NCBI RefSeq assembly: GCF_900117415.1
Contig: NZ_FPEI01000003.1
Location: forward strand, 248,001-312,000
Direction of reading: 5' to 3'
DNA: 64,000 nucleotides
DNA from: Hyphomicrobium sp. CS1BSMeth3
GTDB taxonomy: Bacteria > Pseudomonadota > Alphaproteobacteria > Rhizobiales > Hyphomicrobiaceae
Each line of letters opens with the position of its first letter. Within the stretch, counting starts at the first letter, position 1. Under the pieces are notes generated by a model. It searched no databases, was not told the DNA's origin, and saw nothing but the letters and a program-made list of their open reading frames with translations. Positions 18,805 through 28,401 of the stretch are shown piece after piece. The position numbers and the translations under genes were made by a program.

Positions 18805-19731
18805 CTAAATATCCTCCGGGGCGCCTCCCGACTTCCGCGACGTGAAGAGTTTGCGCAGGTCTGCCTCAAGATAGTTCTCGATCGCGTCGAGTTCTTCGCG
18901 GGTGATGGGGATCTTGGGGCCGAGATCGTCGGTGACGACGCGACGACCTACCCGCCTCGGGGCGGACGTGTCCGAATTGTTCGTCGTGCTGTGGAGGTTG
19001 GCTGGTTCAGTGCGCTCGGCTTTGCTGGCGTCAATGGGGGCCTTCGGCTGGGACTGACCCTGTTCATCGAGGCCGGCGCCCAGAACGACAACTTCAGCAG
19101 GCCCTTGCGCTACCGGACCGATGCGCGTTGCCCAGAACGGCCAAGCATTGCCGTTGGCGACAAGGCGCACTCGGGGAGCCACGACCTTCGCTCTGCCTTT
19201 CCGGGAGGCGGTCCTCGTTGCCGCTGTCCGCGTGCCGACAACCTTTGGTGAAGCGCCCTCAGCCACATCCGCTTTCGATGCTGCTCCGATGGCGCTCACA
19301 TCGTCTGACGCGAGCTGCGCGGACGGGAAGCCGGTGGGTCGCTCAGGCGCTTGCCTGCTGCACGTCGTCTGCGCCGCGATCCGATAGATTCGGAACTCCT
19401 GCCGCAGCGCCTCATCGCGCGAGGGTGCCAGATAGCGTGGATCGAGACCCCTCTCGCATACAAACTCCGCCGCGCGGCTGAGGTGAGCCGGTGTGAGCCC
19501 AAGCTGCGCCCACTCCTGACGGCTCTGCACTTCGACCTGCCAGTCGGAGATCATGAGCAGCCCGGCGAAAGCAACGAATGTCGCCAGCACACCGATCAGC
19601 ACGGCAGCTGCCATGTGCACCGCGCCCAGGGTGCCGAAAGTGACGGCGGCGCCCGCAACGGGCGCCAGCGCGCTGAGCCGGCTCGTCAACGGAAGGACGC
19701 CTCGCGTGGGCGAGAACTCGTGCTCAGCCAT
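18805..19731 (-). CDS. Hypothetical membrane protein of the integrated element
   Basis: A 308-residue protein that I do not recognise. Residues about 24-62 form a long hydrophobic stretch (one or two membrane spans). A QSRQEWAQLGLTPAHLSRAAEF segment, a low-complexity Ala/Ser/Pro/Lys-rich middle and a charged C-terminus with EELDAIENYLEADLRKLF follow. It overlaps the end of the upstream ribbon-helix-helix gene by eight bases, so the two are translationally coupled. It is followed by the recombinase about 100 bases on. The position suggests a mobilisation or maintenance role for the island. The start at 19731 rests on that coupling. Confidence 0.6.
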   Translation of the reverse strand: MAEHEFSPTRGVLPLTSRLSALAPVAGAAVTFGTLGAVHMAAAVLIGVLATFVAFAGLLMISDWQVEVQSRQEWAQLGLTPAHLSRAAEFVCERGLDPRYLAPSRDEALRQEFRIYRIAAQTTCSRQAPERPTGFPSAQLASDDVSAIGAASKADVAEGASPKVVGTRTAATRTASRKGRAKVVAPRVRLVANGNAWPFWATRIGPVAQGPAEVVVLGAGLDEQGQSQPKAPIDASKAERTEPANLHSTTNNSDTSAPRRVGRRVVTDDLGPKIPITREELDAIENYLEADLRKLFTSRKSGGAPEDI

Positions 19732-20209
19732 GCGACCCGCCCTTGGCCGGGTCCGCCGGCCTCGGAGGGTTGGCGGAATGTCGCGGTTTGAAGCCGTCGG
19801 CGCCACGCGTTCGCGCAGCAGTCTGCAGGACATCCTTTGACCAACTGCCGTCGGAGGCAACCCGCCGACCGACCTCCTTGAGAAACACCTTGAGCCGCGC
19901 GCGCCCGAGTTGGCGAGCTTCCTCCTGCTCGCTCTCCGGCAGCGGTGGCGTGACCATCAGGAAATAGCGGACGAACAGCGCGAAGGCCTCTGCTGTCACT
20001 TCCACTTCGCGACGGATGCGCCGAAGGAGTTTCCTCTGCGCCTCCAACCGTGCGAGCACCTCGGCATACGGTCCCTTCGCGGATGCTGGATCGAGGAAGC
20101 GCTCAAGGGCTGTGTTGACGATGTCGGACTTGGTGCCGCCGGCGCGTACGGCTCGGTCGAGACGTCTCGCTACATCGTCGGTCAGATATATGCCGATCTT
20201 CGTTTTCAT
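19724..20209 (-). CDS. Ribbon-helix-helix (CopG-like) protein of a conjugative/mobilisable element
   Basis: A 161-residue protein whose first 45 residues (KIGIYLTDDVARRLDRAVRA then GTKSDIVNTALERFL) fit a ribbon-helix-helix DNA-binding fold. A second part contains FALFVRYFLMVTPPLPESE and a basic region. Proteins of this shape occur next to traG/trb genes in rhizobial conjugative elements, but none of those genes is present here. It may bind the direct repeats or hairpins just upstream (20331-20857) as a relaxosome or autoregulatory factor; this is inference. The stop overlaps the next gene's start. Confidence 0.65.
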   Translation of the reverse strand: MKTKIGIYLTDDVARRLDRAVRAGGTKSDIVNTALERFLDPASAKGPYAEVLARLEAQRKLLRRIRREVEVTAEAFALFVRYFLMVTPPLPESEQEEARQLGRARLKVFLKEVGRRVASDGSWSKDVLQTAARTRGADGFKPRHSANPPRPADPAKGGSHG

Positions 20210-20330
20210 AGCCCGCCCGACAGCGCGAGAAAGGCCGCAGTGCTGATCGATCGCAACGACGGAGTGAACGCCATGACATTTTCCCCGTGATTAATTGCAA
20301 ACGCAGCGTTCATGATGCGTTCTCAGAGCC

Positions 20331-20357
20331 ATTTTGTAAATAGGGTATTTTGTAAAT
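20331..20357. repeat. Direct repeat upstream of the ribbon-helix-helix gene
   Basis: ATTTTGTAAAT occurs at 20331-20341 and again at 20347-20357, 16 bases apart, in an AT-rich patch about 120-150 bases upstream of the start at 20209. Ribbon-helix-helix proteins often bind such tandem sites, so this is a candidate operator or iteron pair. Confidence 0.5.
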
Positions 20358-20359
20358 GA

Positions 20360-21160
20360 CAGGTAGATCGCAGTATTTTCGGGAAGATCTTTTGTGGATC
20401 GTGTTTTGACTCCATTTCGGACCCAACCCGATCCTATTCCCCTCAGCAGGGCAAATTCTAAAAAGCTCTTTGTCTGACTACTGGGCTTCACGGCCGATCC
20501 AGGGTCGGCGGGAAGGCCCAATCCTTTTGTTCGACCTGGGCCATCCTTCCGTCCCGACCCTGCGAAGGGCGCGCCGCCGCGCGCAAGTGGCCGTCAAGAC
20601 CGGCTGTCCCAGCCGCCGCAGGCTTGGTCTTGACGGCCACGAGCACGGTGGCAGGATGGGGAAATGCCGGGGGCCATCAGGGCGTTGCTGGCGGCCTGTT
20701 GTGTTGCACCTTGGTCGCGGGATGCACACAATATCTAAGGCATCGCGGACCCGGCGGAGGAGGCGTCACCCGAATGGGCCGAGACCCGCAGGCGGGGCTC
20801 GGTCGCGCAGCGGAACGCCGCGCGATAGCACCCGACCGCGGCCACCTTCGGCCGCGGACCGCCCCAGAAAAGCATCTGGAAACGACATATCGCGAACTGC
20901 TATTCTGATAACGACGAACTGAAGATTTTCCCCGCCCGAAGCAAGCTCAATACCATGTTTGAGTTAGTGGATTCCAGATTATGGGCACATATTGTCGACA
21001 AGGCGTATTCGCTTGCCGACATATAAATCAAATAAATTCAATGAATTAAAAGGCAACCAGCACCATCTCTTTATCTTGATGTTACTAATCGGGCGTCATT
21101 TCCACAAAGAACCCTATTCGGCGCTTCGCAGATTGTCACCTGCGGATTGTTCGTGCGAGA
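20360..21160. other. Noncoding, hairpin-rich region; candidate oriT or structured RNA
   Basis: No convincing gene is seen here. Four GC-rich inverted repeats are packed into 360 bases: 20500-20520 with 20537-20562 (bulged); 20587-20601 with 20626-20640 (15 bp, perfect); 20779-20789 with 20792-20802 (one mismatch); and 20836-20843 with 20850-20857 (8 bp, perfect). The DNA from about 20880 to 21110 is AT-rich and plain. Such clusters next to a ribbon-helix-helix gene recall transfer origins, but no known nick-site consensus was found in the right orientation. Confidence 0.45.
20587..20640. repeat. Perfect 15-bp inverted repeat
   Basis: GTGGCCGTCAAGACC (20587-20601) is repeated as its exact complement at 20626-20640, with a 24-base spacer that itself contains a small GGCTG/CAGCC hairpin. 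It is the most regular element of the hairpin-rich region and could be a relaxase or accessory-protein site. Confidence 0.75.
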
Positions 21161-21168
21161 GCTCTATT
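21161..21168. repeat. Target-site duplication, left copy
   Basis: GCTCTATT directly precedes the left inverted repeat of the IS66 element and is repeated exactly at 23941-23948. Eight bases is the duplication length usual for IS66. Confidence 0.93.
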
Positions 21169-21249
21169 GTAAGCGGGGCCTGAGCGCACACTTGTTTCCC
21201 GCCACGCAGATCGCGATCGTTGCGATGTCGCTGGCTCGAGGAGATTGCG

Positions 21250-21933
21250 ATGGCGCGACGCAAGCGGAACGACCCGGAAGTGCGGGCTTTTTGGTCACGG
21301 CATGTGGCTGCCTGGATGCGCAGTCCATTCAATCAGCGCGAGTATTGCGAGCGCCACGGTATATCGCGGCCGTTGCTGCAGAGGTGGCGGATCTGGCTCA
21401 GCGAAGACCGTGCCCGCGAGGAGCGGATCAAGATCGCCCAGTGCCGACGTCGCCGACGGACAAGTCCTATGACTTACGCCGGCGCTGGTCATAGGACTAA
21501 GGGAGACGAGCCCAGGGAATTGACGTCCCATGAGCTGGATCTCGCCGAGCGCCTGGTGCGCCGCCGGCGGCGGTTCACGGGCGAGGAGAAGCGCCATTTC
21601 CTGGAGCTCGCCAGTCAGCCCGGCTCGTCGTTCTCCGATGTCGCCGAGCGCTACGGCCTGGCGCTGAGCTTGCTGTTTCGCTGGCGAAAGGAGTTCGGCG
21701 AAGGCCCGGCACCGTTCGCCGGCTTCGCGTCGGTGACCGTCGCCGACGACGGTGCCGCTCCGACACCAATTGCGGAGCTCGATCTCGACGGATTGAGGCC
21801 GATGCCGCCGCCCCAAGAGCAGAGTGGCGGCATGGAGATCGCATTGAAGGACGGCAAGCGCGTGCGCGTCGAAGCCGGCGCCGATCCGGAGGCGGTGCGC
21901 CGGTTGGTGAGCCTTCTGGAAGGAGCATCATGA
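21250..21933 (+). CDS. tnpA: IS66-family transposase accessory protein TnpA
   Basis: A 227-residue basic protein with an N-terminal helix-turn-helix-like part (FWSRHVAAWMRSPFNQREYC) and a second one (FTGEEKRHFLELASQPGSS, then LLFRWRKEF). This is the usual pattern of the first IS66 reading frame, which binds the element ends. GAGGAG precedes the ATG at 21250. Its stop overlaps the tnpB start (ATGA at 21930-21933), giving translational coupling. At about 227 residues it is longer than many IS66 TnpA proteins (about 130-150). Confidence 0.85.
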   Translation: MARRKRNDPEVRAFWSRHVAAWMRSPFNQREYCERHGISRPLLQRWRIWLSEDRAREERIKIAQCRRRRRTSPMTYAGAGHRTKGDEPRELTSHELDLAERLVRRRRRFTGEEKRHFLELASQPGSSFSDVAERYGLALSLLFRWRKEFGEGPAPFAGFASVTVADDGAAPTPIAELDLDGLRPMPPPQEQSGGMEIALKDGKRVRVEAGADPEAVRRLVSLLEGAS

Positions 21934-22286
21934 TGATGATTGTGCCGTCGGGCGTGAAGATCCACCTCGCGCTCGGCTACACCGACCTGCGCAAAGGCTT
22001 CGACGGTCTGGCCATGCTGGTTCAGGAAATGCTGCGGCAGGATCCGTTCTCGGGCCAGTTGTTCGTGTTCCGTGGGCGCAAGGCGGACATGCTCAAGATC
22101 CTGTATTGGGACGGCAGCGGGCTATGCCTCTTCTCCAAGCGCCTTGAGCAGGGCGAGTTCTGGTGGCCGGCGATGAAGACGCCGGGTCAGACTGTGGTGA
22201 TCACCCGCACCCAGCTCGGCATGCTGCTCGAGGGGATCAACTGGCGAATGCCGGAGCGGCGCTGGCGTCCGCTGCGCGCGGGCTGA
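21930..22286 (+). CDS. tnpB: IS66 Orf2-like protein TnpB
   Basis: A 118-residue protein with the near-invariant IS66 Orf2 blocks YTDLRKGFDGLAMLVQEML, FVFRGRKADMLKILYWDGSG and LCLFSKRLEQGEFWWP. It is required for IS66 transposition, though its biochemical role is not settled. GGAAGGAG precedes the start. It lies between tnpA (overlapping) and tnpC (90 bases away). Confidence 0.95.
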   Translation: MMMIVPSGVKIHLALGYTDLRKGFDGLAMLVQEMLRQDPFSGQLFVFRGRKADMLKILYWDGSGLCLFSKRLEQGEFWWPAMKTPGQTVVITRTQLGMLLEGINWRMPERRWRPLRAG

Positions 22287-22376
22287 ACGAGTCCGTGCCG
22301 CAACATCCTGGAAAATCCTCGATGACCGTGAGGCGATGGGATTCATCGAATCGGCAGGGCGCCATAGACTGCGCAC

Positions 22377-23915
22377 ATGCGTTTCGATCTCGATGCCCTG
22401 CCTGACGATCCAGCTCTGCTGCAGAGGCTCGTGCGCGAGCTCGTCACCGGCATGGAGCGGCGCGACAGCGAGATCGAGAAGCTCAGGCTGATCGTCAAAC
22501 AGCTGCAGCGCAACCAGTTCGGGCGTCGCTCCGAGAAGCTCGATCCGGATCAACTGGCGCTCGGCTTCGAGGATCTCGAGGCCGACATCGGCCGTGCCGA
22601 GGTGCATCATGAAGAACCGCCGGCCGAGGAGACCGAGGTGGTGCGCGAGCACAGTGGCCCGCGGCGTCAGATGCCCGAGCAGTTGCCGCGCCACGACATC
22701 CTCCATGACGTCGACAGAACGGCCTGCCCATGCTGCGGTGGGGCCTTGCATGTGATCGGCGAGACCGTCAGTGAGATGCTCGACTGGGTGCCGGCCTCGC
22801 TGCGCGTGCTGCGCATTCGCCGGCCCAAGTATGGGTGCCGGAGCTGCGGTAACATCCAGCAAGCGCCGGCACCGGAGCGCGCAATCGCCAAGGGACTGGC
22901 CACACCCAACCTGCTCGCCCAGGTACTGGTCGCCAAGTACTGCGACCACACACCTCTGTACCGCCAATCCCAGATCTTCGCGCGCCACGGCGTGGCGATC
23001 GACCGGTCGACACTCGCCGGATGGGTTGGCGGAGCCTGCTGGTGGCTCGAGGCGTTGCAGGAGCGGCTTGCGGCGCACGTCTTCGCCTCGAGCAAGCTCT
23101 TCGCCGACGACACGCCGGTGCCGGTGCTCGATCCCGGCCGCGGGCGCACCAAAACCGGGCGCCTCTGGGTCTACGTGCGTGATGACCGGCCATGGAATGG
23201 TCTCGATCCACCGGCTGCAGTCTATCTGTTCAGTCCGGACCGCAAGGGCGAGCGACCGGCCACGCATCTGGAACGCTTCCGCGGCACTTTGCAAGTCGAC
23301 GGCTATGCCGGCTTCGAGCGCCTGGCCGGCAGCGGTCGCGTTACGCTCGCCGCCTGCTGGGCGCATACGCGGAGAAAGTTCTACGAGCTGGCAGAGGCGA
23401 CCGGCTCGCCGATCGCGGTCGAAGCCCTGGCGCGCATCGCCGCGCTGTACAGGATCGAAGCGGACATCCGCGGACAGTCTACCGAGGAGCGCAGGGCCGC
23501 GCGCCAGAGTCGATCACGTCCGCTCATCGCGGCAATGAAGCCATGGCTCGAGCGTGAGCTCAATCGTATCCCAGGACGCGGCAAACTGGCGGAGGCGATC
23601 CGCTACGCACTCTCGCGTTGGACGGCGCTCAGCCTTTTCCTGGACGACGGCCGCGTCGAGCTCGACACCAACCCGGTTGAGCGTGCCATCCGGCCCATCA
23701 CGCTCGGGCGCAAGAACCACCTCTTCGCCGGCTCGGATGGTGGCGGCGCTCGATGGGCGACGGTGTGCTCGTTGATCGAGACGGCGAAGCTCAATGGCAT
23801 CGAGCCCTATGCCTACTTGAGCGATGTGCTTCGCTGCATGGTCGATGGCCATCCGGCAAGCCGCGTCGGCGAGCTGCTGCCGTGGAACTGGAAACGCGAA
23901 GGCGTCAACGCCTAA
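22377..23915 (+). CDS. tnpC: IS66-family transposase TnpC
   Basis: A 512-residue DDE transposase. The N-terminus has a coiled-coil segment and a zinc-binding motif (CPCCGG, later YGCRSCG). The catalytic acids fall at Asp244 or Asp245 (LFADDTPVPV), Asp308 (LQVDGYAGF) and Glu435 (NPVERAIRP). The C-terminal IS66_C block ends SRVGELLPWNWK. Length is standard and no stop or frameshift is present. It cuts and joins the element ends at 21169 and 23940. Confidence 0.96.
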   Translation: MRFDLDALPDDPALLQRLVRELVTGMERRDSEIEKLRLIVKQLQRNQFGRRSEKLDPDQLALGFEDLEADIGRAEVHHEEPPAEETEVVREHSGPRRQMPEQLPRHDILHDVDRTACPCCGGALHVIGETVSEMLDWVPASLRVLRIRRPKYGCRSCGNIQQAPAPERAIAKGLATPNLLAQVLVAKYCDHTPLYRQSQIFARHGVAIDRSTLAGWVGGACWWLEALQERLAAHVFASSKLFADDTPVPVLDPGRGRTKTGRLWVYVRDDRPWNGLDPPAAVYLFSPDRKGERPATHLERFRGTLQVDGYAGFERLAGSGRVTLAACWAHTRRKFYELAEATGSPIAVEALARIAALYRIEADIRGQSTEERRAARQSRSRPLIAAMKPWLERELNRIPGRGKLAEAIRYALSRWTALSLFLDDGRVELDTNPVERAIRPITLGRKNHLFAGSDGGGARWATVCSLIETAKLNGIEPYAYLSDVLRCMVDGHPASRVGELLPWNWKREGVNA

Positions 23916-23940
23916 TCCAGTGTCATCGGCCCACGCCTAC

Positions 23941-23948
23941 GCTCTATT
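23941..23948. repeat. Target-site duplication, right copy
   Basis: GCTCTATT, identical to 21161-21168, immediately follows the right inverted repeat of the IS66 element. Confidence 0.93.
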
Positions 23949-24262
23949 TGCTCGTCGCCGCCTCCTTCGCGCATCGTGAAAGGTATCTCATTAGGCAGTG
24001 TCCTAGCGTTACTCTGGGTCGTCATGGTCAAGCATCGAGGTGTGGCCCACCCCTTTCTCTCCGTCAGATATTTCTGCAACAGAGCCGTCCAAAGCATCCT
24101 AAGTTCGCAGTCGCGTTAAAGCACAGCAGTCGGGATATCGGACCTGTTTCGTTCAGCGACCCCACCTAAGGGACGCCTATCCGCGCTTGCGGATCTCTAT
24201 CGCCATGTCTGGCATGAACCTGTTCCGTGGATCAGATGACGCACGATGGCGCGTGTCATCGC
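23949..24262. other. Noncoding DNA between IS66 and the IS110 remnant
   Basis: No gene is seen. On the minus strand from 24084, GGCTCTGTTGCAGAAAT resembles the terminal repeat of IS6-family elements, but no transposase frame accompanies it. The stretch next to the IS110 fragment may be leftover IS110 flank. Confidence 0.4.
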
Positions 24263-25472
<1,210 letters not shown>

Positions 25473-25538
25473 CGTGCCTCCAAAACGCGAAGATTGCCGG
25501 GAACGCCCGGCAATCTCCAAACTCCGCTGTTGCGCTGA

Positions 25539-27983
25539 TCAGTACTTGAAGCTCGCGCTCAGCCAGTAAGTGCGTGGATTTCCGAGCTGTCCGCGTACCC
25601 CAGCCCAGTTCATCGACGTCGCGTAGAGCTCGTCGAAGACGTTATCGACGTTCAGGCGGAGCGTGATGTTGTCCGTAACATCGTAGGATGCCATGGCATT
25701 GACTACGAAGTAGTCGGGAAGCTTGCCAAACCTGCCGTTCGGAATGAGGCGCAAGGCATCGTCTGGACGACCTAGCCATGCCTCGCTGACATACTGGAAG
25801 CCAGCTCCGAGTGTGAAGGCGTCTGTCACCTTGTAGGTCGACCAGAAGTTTGCGGTGAACCGCGGTGTAAAGGCCAGCTCATCACCGCTTGTACGCAAAG
25901 CTGATCCATAGTCGCCCGGATTGGCATTCCTGCGCAGAGCATCCAGTTCGGCGCTATGCTGACGTTCGCTGTCGATCAGGCCAAGGCCGCCGAACAATTT
26001 CCATCGCTCGGTAAGGCTTCCAGCCACGGCAAGCTCCAATCCCTGGACGATCTGCTTGCCGTAACCCAGTGTCTCCGCGCCACCATTACCCGCGCACGTG
26101 CCCGAAGAAACGAGTACTGTGCAGCCGGTAATCGCCACCTTTTGCTTCTCGGTGCGGAACAGCGCAGCTGACGTCGTCAAACGCCCGCCGAAGAAGTTCC
26201 ACTTCATGCCGATTTCGTAGTTGTACAGCTGAACTGGGTCTGCGCCCCTCACCAAACCGGGGAAGGCATTGTCGCCCTCGCGAGAGATATCGGGCGACGA
26301 CACGAGCACGCCTGCCGGCGGCATGCCGGAGGTGCCGAACGAGGCGTACAGGCTGCCTTCCTGGACCGGCTTGTAGACGAGACCGATTTTGCCACCAAGC
26401 GTCGTGAAGTCTTCGTTGTACCCGTCGAAATTTCCGACCGGGGCGCCAGCGGCCGTCTTGCTGTCGACGCTTACGCTGTAGCGTTCCACGCGCAAGCCGC
26501 CAGTGAGCTGGAGTTGCCGGGTCAGGTCCACCGTGTCGTAGACGTAGCCGGCGATCGTATCGATGCCGATGCCAGCGCGCTGTGTCAGCGTCGGCGGCCC
26601 GAAAGCAGCACGGTCAGGATTGGGATCGAAGATATTCGTCGGAAGCGATCCGCTCGAAAGATTGTTCGCGTAGCGATTGGAGTCGGAGTCCTCTCGGCCA
26701 ATCTCGATACCGGCGCCGAGCGAATGCTTGAAGCCGCCCGCCCAGAACTTGGCTGTCACCTCGGTCTGATTGGTCAGATTGGTGCCTAGCCTGTCGTAGT
26801 AGTTTCTTATCGTCGCGACCGTGTTGGGAGCCGTGAATGCACCCGGCCACGTGTACGCCGAGTACCGGTCCACTTGCGACCAGCGTGTCTGGTTACTGAT
26901 CGTGATCCCAGGAGCGAGATCGTGCTCGAACCGCGCAGTCACGGCATCGACCGTCGCGTCATCGGTGTCCGAGCGCAGTCCATAGAAATTGTCGCGTGAG
27001 GCCCGTCCGGCGATCGGATTGTAGTTGATCGTCCCCTTGACCATGGCGCCGGGGACACCCCAGTCCGGCCGGTCGTTGCGATCGAGGCGGTAGTAGGAGA
27101 AGATCGCGCGCGTATCGGTGCCGAGACCGAAGGCGATCGTCGGCGCAAAACCCCAGGCTTTCGCTTCAGCCAGATCCCGGCCTGCGACACCACTGTCCTC
27201 GATCATGCCGTTTATGCGGACGGCCGTGGTGCCGAAGCGTTGATTGACGTCGAATGTCGCCCGGCGGCGCATTTCCGAATCGTACTCGTCCCAGCCGACA
27301 CCGACCTCAGCGCGAGCAAAGTTCTCGAGCTGTGGCGACTTCGATACGATGTTGATGTAGCCTCCGGCGCCGCCACGACCGTTGTCCGCTGCCGGACCCT
27401 TGAAGACCTCGATGCGATCGACGTTGAACATGTCGCGCGTGTAGACGCCCGAGTCGCGCACGCCATCGACGAAGATGTTGGCGCTCGAATCGAAGCCGCG
27501 GAGCTGGAAGTTTGCGCCCCCAGTACCGAACCCGTTTTCTCCACCGTTGAAGCTGATGCCTGGGACATTGCGCAGCGCCTCGCCGAGGGTAGTCGCCTGG
27601 CGCTCCTCGATGATAGTGCTCGGAATAACAGAGACGGTCTGTGGCGTATTGAGAAGCGGCGCCGTCTGCTTTGAAGCGGAGCTGGCCGTGCTCGTCGTGT
27701 AGCTTCCAGGCAGGGTTGAAGGATCGACCGGCCCGGCCGGCGCCGCCTCGGCCACGGGGGGCGGCGCCTGCTTCGCCTTGGGCGCGGCTTTGGCCTTTGC
27801 CTTGGCCGGCGCCTTCTTGGTCTCGACGGCGAGCGGCGGCAGTGTCGTCTGCGCAGATGCGGCCGAAGCCATCAACATGGATGCTGCGACGCCAATTGAA
27901 AGCTGAGTAGCGAGCTTCCTGTCGCTGGCAGGAGAAGCCTCCTCACCCGCGAATACGCAATTTCCTTCGTTGCTTATGGCCAT
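25539..27983 (-). CDS. TonB-dependent siderophore receptor (Fiu/catecholate type)
   Basis: An 814-residue outer-membrane receptor. It has a signal peptide (cut near residue 45, after SAASA), an Ala/Pro/Lys-rich linker (about 55-95) and a plug domain (TPQTVSVIPSTIIEE, LRGFDSSANIFVDGVRD, VDRIEVFKGPAA). The 22-strand barrel ends in WLSASFKY with the terminal aromatic signal. It takes up ferric siderophore using TonB energy. Pairing with piuC suggests a Fiu-like catecholate receptor. The start at 27983 has GGGGG about eight bases upstream; frames further up are not coding. A promoter-like region with palindromes lies at 28110-28187. Confidence 0.92.
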   Translation of the reverse strand: MAISNEGNCVFAGEEASPASDRKLATQLSIGVAASMLMASAASAQTTLPPLAVETKKAPAKAKAKAAPKAKQAPPPVAEAAPAGPVDPSTLPGSYTTSTASSASKQTAPLLNTPQTVSVIPSTIIEERQATTLGEALRNVPGISFNGGENGFGTGGANFQLRGFDSSANIFVDGVRDSGVYTRDMFNVDRIEVFKGPAADNGRGGAGGYINIVSKSPQLENFARAEVGVGWDEYDSEMRRRATFDVNQRFGTTAVRINGMIEDSGVAGRDLAEAKAWGFAPTIAFGLGTDTRAIFSYYRLDRNDRPDWGVPGAMVKGTINYNPIAGRASRDNFYGLRSDTDDATVDAVTARFEHDLAPGITISNQTRWSQVDRYSAYTWPGAFTAPNTVATIRNYYDRLGTNLTNQTEVTAKFWAGGFKHSLGAGIEIGREDSDSNRYANNLSSGSLPTNIFDPNPDRAAFGPPTLTQRAGIGIDTIAGYVYDTVDLTRQLQLTGGLRVERYSVSVDSKTAAGAPVGNFDGYNEDFTTLGGKIGLVYKPVQEGSLYASFGTSGMPPAGVLVSSPDISREGDNAFPGLVRGADPVQLYNYEIGMKWNFFGGRLTTSAALFRTEKQKVAITGCTVLVSSGTCAGNGGAETLGYGKQIVQGLELAVAGSLTERWKLFGGLGLIDSERQHSAELDALRRNANPGDYGSALRTSGDELAFTPRFTANFWSTYKVTDAFTLGAGFQYVSEAWLGRPDDALRLIPNGRFGKLPDYFVVNAMASYDVTDNITLRLNVDNVFDELYATSMNWAGVRGQLGNPRTYWLSASFKY

Positions 27984-28109
27984 ATAGCCCCCTGGTGTGC
28001 GCCATCGCGCAACTGTCCCCTGTAGGCGCCGATCGGAACCGGCGCTCGAGAGTGTGCGAGTTGGGGGGCTGGGGAATCGAAGCCTGGCTGCCTGTGCTCG
28101 TCTGAAGAA

Positions 28110-28143
28110 CTTAATGAATACTGTACTCACCCTGTCAAGTATT
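28110..28143 (-). promoter_or_regulatory. Candidate promoter and operator of the receptor-piuC operon
   Basis: On the minus strand TTGACA (28138-28133) is followed after 17 bases by ATTAAG (28115-28110), a good -35 with a weak -10. The inverted pair AATACT (28118-28123) and AGTATT (28138-28143) brackets this promoter, as an iron-regulator site might. No exact Fur, Irr or RirA consensus is claimed. Confidence 0.4.
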
Positions 28144-28152
28144 AGACTGGCC

Positions 28153-28187
28153 GCACAGTAACGACTGTGCACGTCGGTGCACAGTCG
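28153..28187. repeat. Overlapping palindromes upstream of the receptor gene
   Basis: GCACAGT (28153-28159) pairs with ACTGTGC (28164-28170) over a 4-base spacer. CGACTGTGCAC (28162-28172) pairs perfectly with GTGCACAGTCG (28177-28187), also over 4 bases. The middle arm can thus pair with either neighbour. The spot is 170-200 bases upstream of the receptor start and 215 bases downstream of mntR. The rest of 27984-28401 shows nothing else. Confidence 0.8.
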
Positions 28188-28401
28188 CCACAGATGGAAC
28201 ACGCCCATCCTATCGATTGTCCCTTGATCCACCCCTTCTGCCATACGCCGATAGGCGTCTCTCACCCCGGGCGGGCGATGAAACCTGCATTGAATTCAAT
28301 GACGGTTCGCACTTGGCCGCGTTGGCGAGCGGAATGCCGCCGAGGTACAGCGCGTGAGGGCACCGACTTCCGCGCGCGTGACGCCATGGAACCGGCGACG
28401 C

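Larger units (their letters stand above)
21169..23940 (+). mobile_element. Complete IS66-family insertion sequence
   Basis: A 2772-bp element with three genes (tnpA, tnpB, tnpC) in the standard IS66 order. The left end starts GTAAGCGGGGCCTGA (21169). The right end, read inward from 23940, starts GTAGGCGTGGGCCGA, matching at 11 of 15 positions. Identical 8-bp flanks GCTCTATT show that it arrived by transposition and has not been rearranged since. All three frames are open, so it may still be active. It splits what was one continuous noncoding stretch. Confidence 0.95.

Noticed and set aside
20626-20660. ATCCTGCC on the minus strand (rc of GGCAGGAT) near the 15-bp inverted repeat as an IncP-type nick site
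   Set aside because: The inverted repeat lies on the wrong side of it compared with RP4 oriT, so it is not called.
20470-20922. Plus-strand ORF over the hairpin-rich region
   Set aside because: No ribosome site, Arg-rich random-looking product; the region is better explained by inverted repeats.
22122-23366. 414-codon minus-strand ORF opposite IS66 tnpC
   Set aside because: Shadow of the DDE transposase.
24066-24084. IS6-family-like terminal sequence (GGCTCTGTTGCAGAAAT on the minus strand)
   Set aside because: Only one end and no transposase; the match is too short to call an element.
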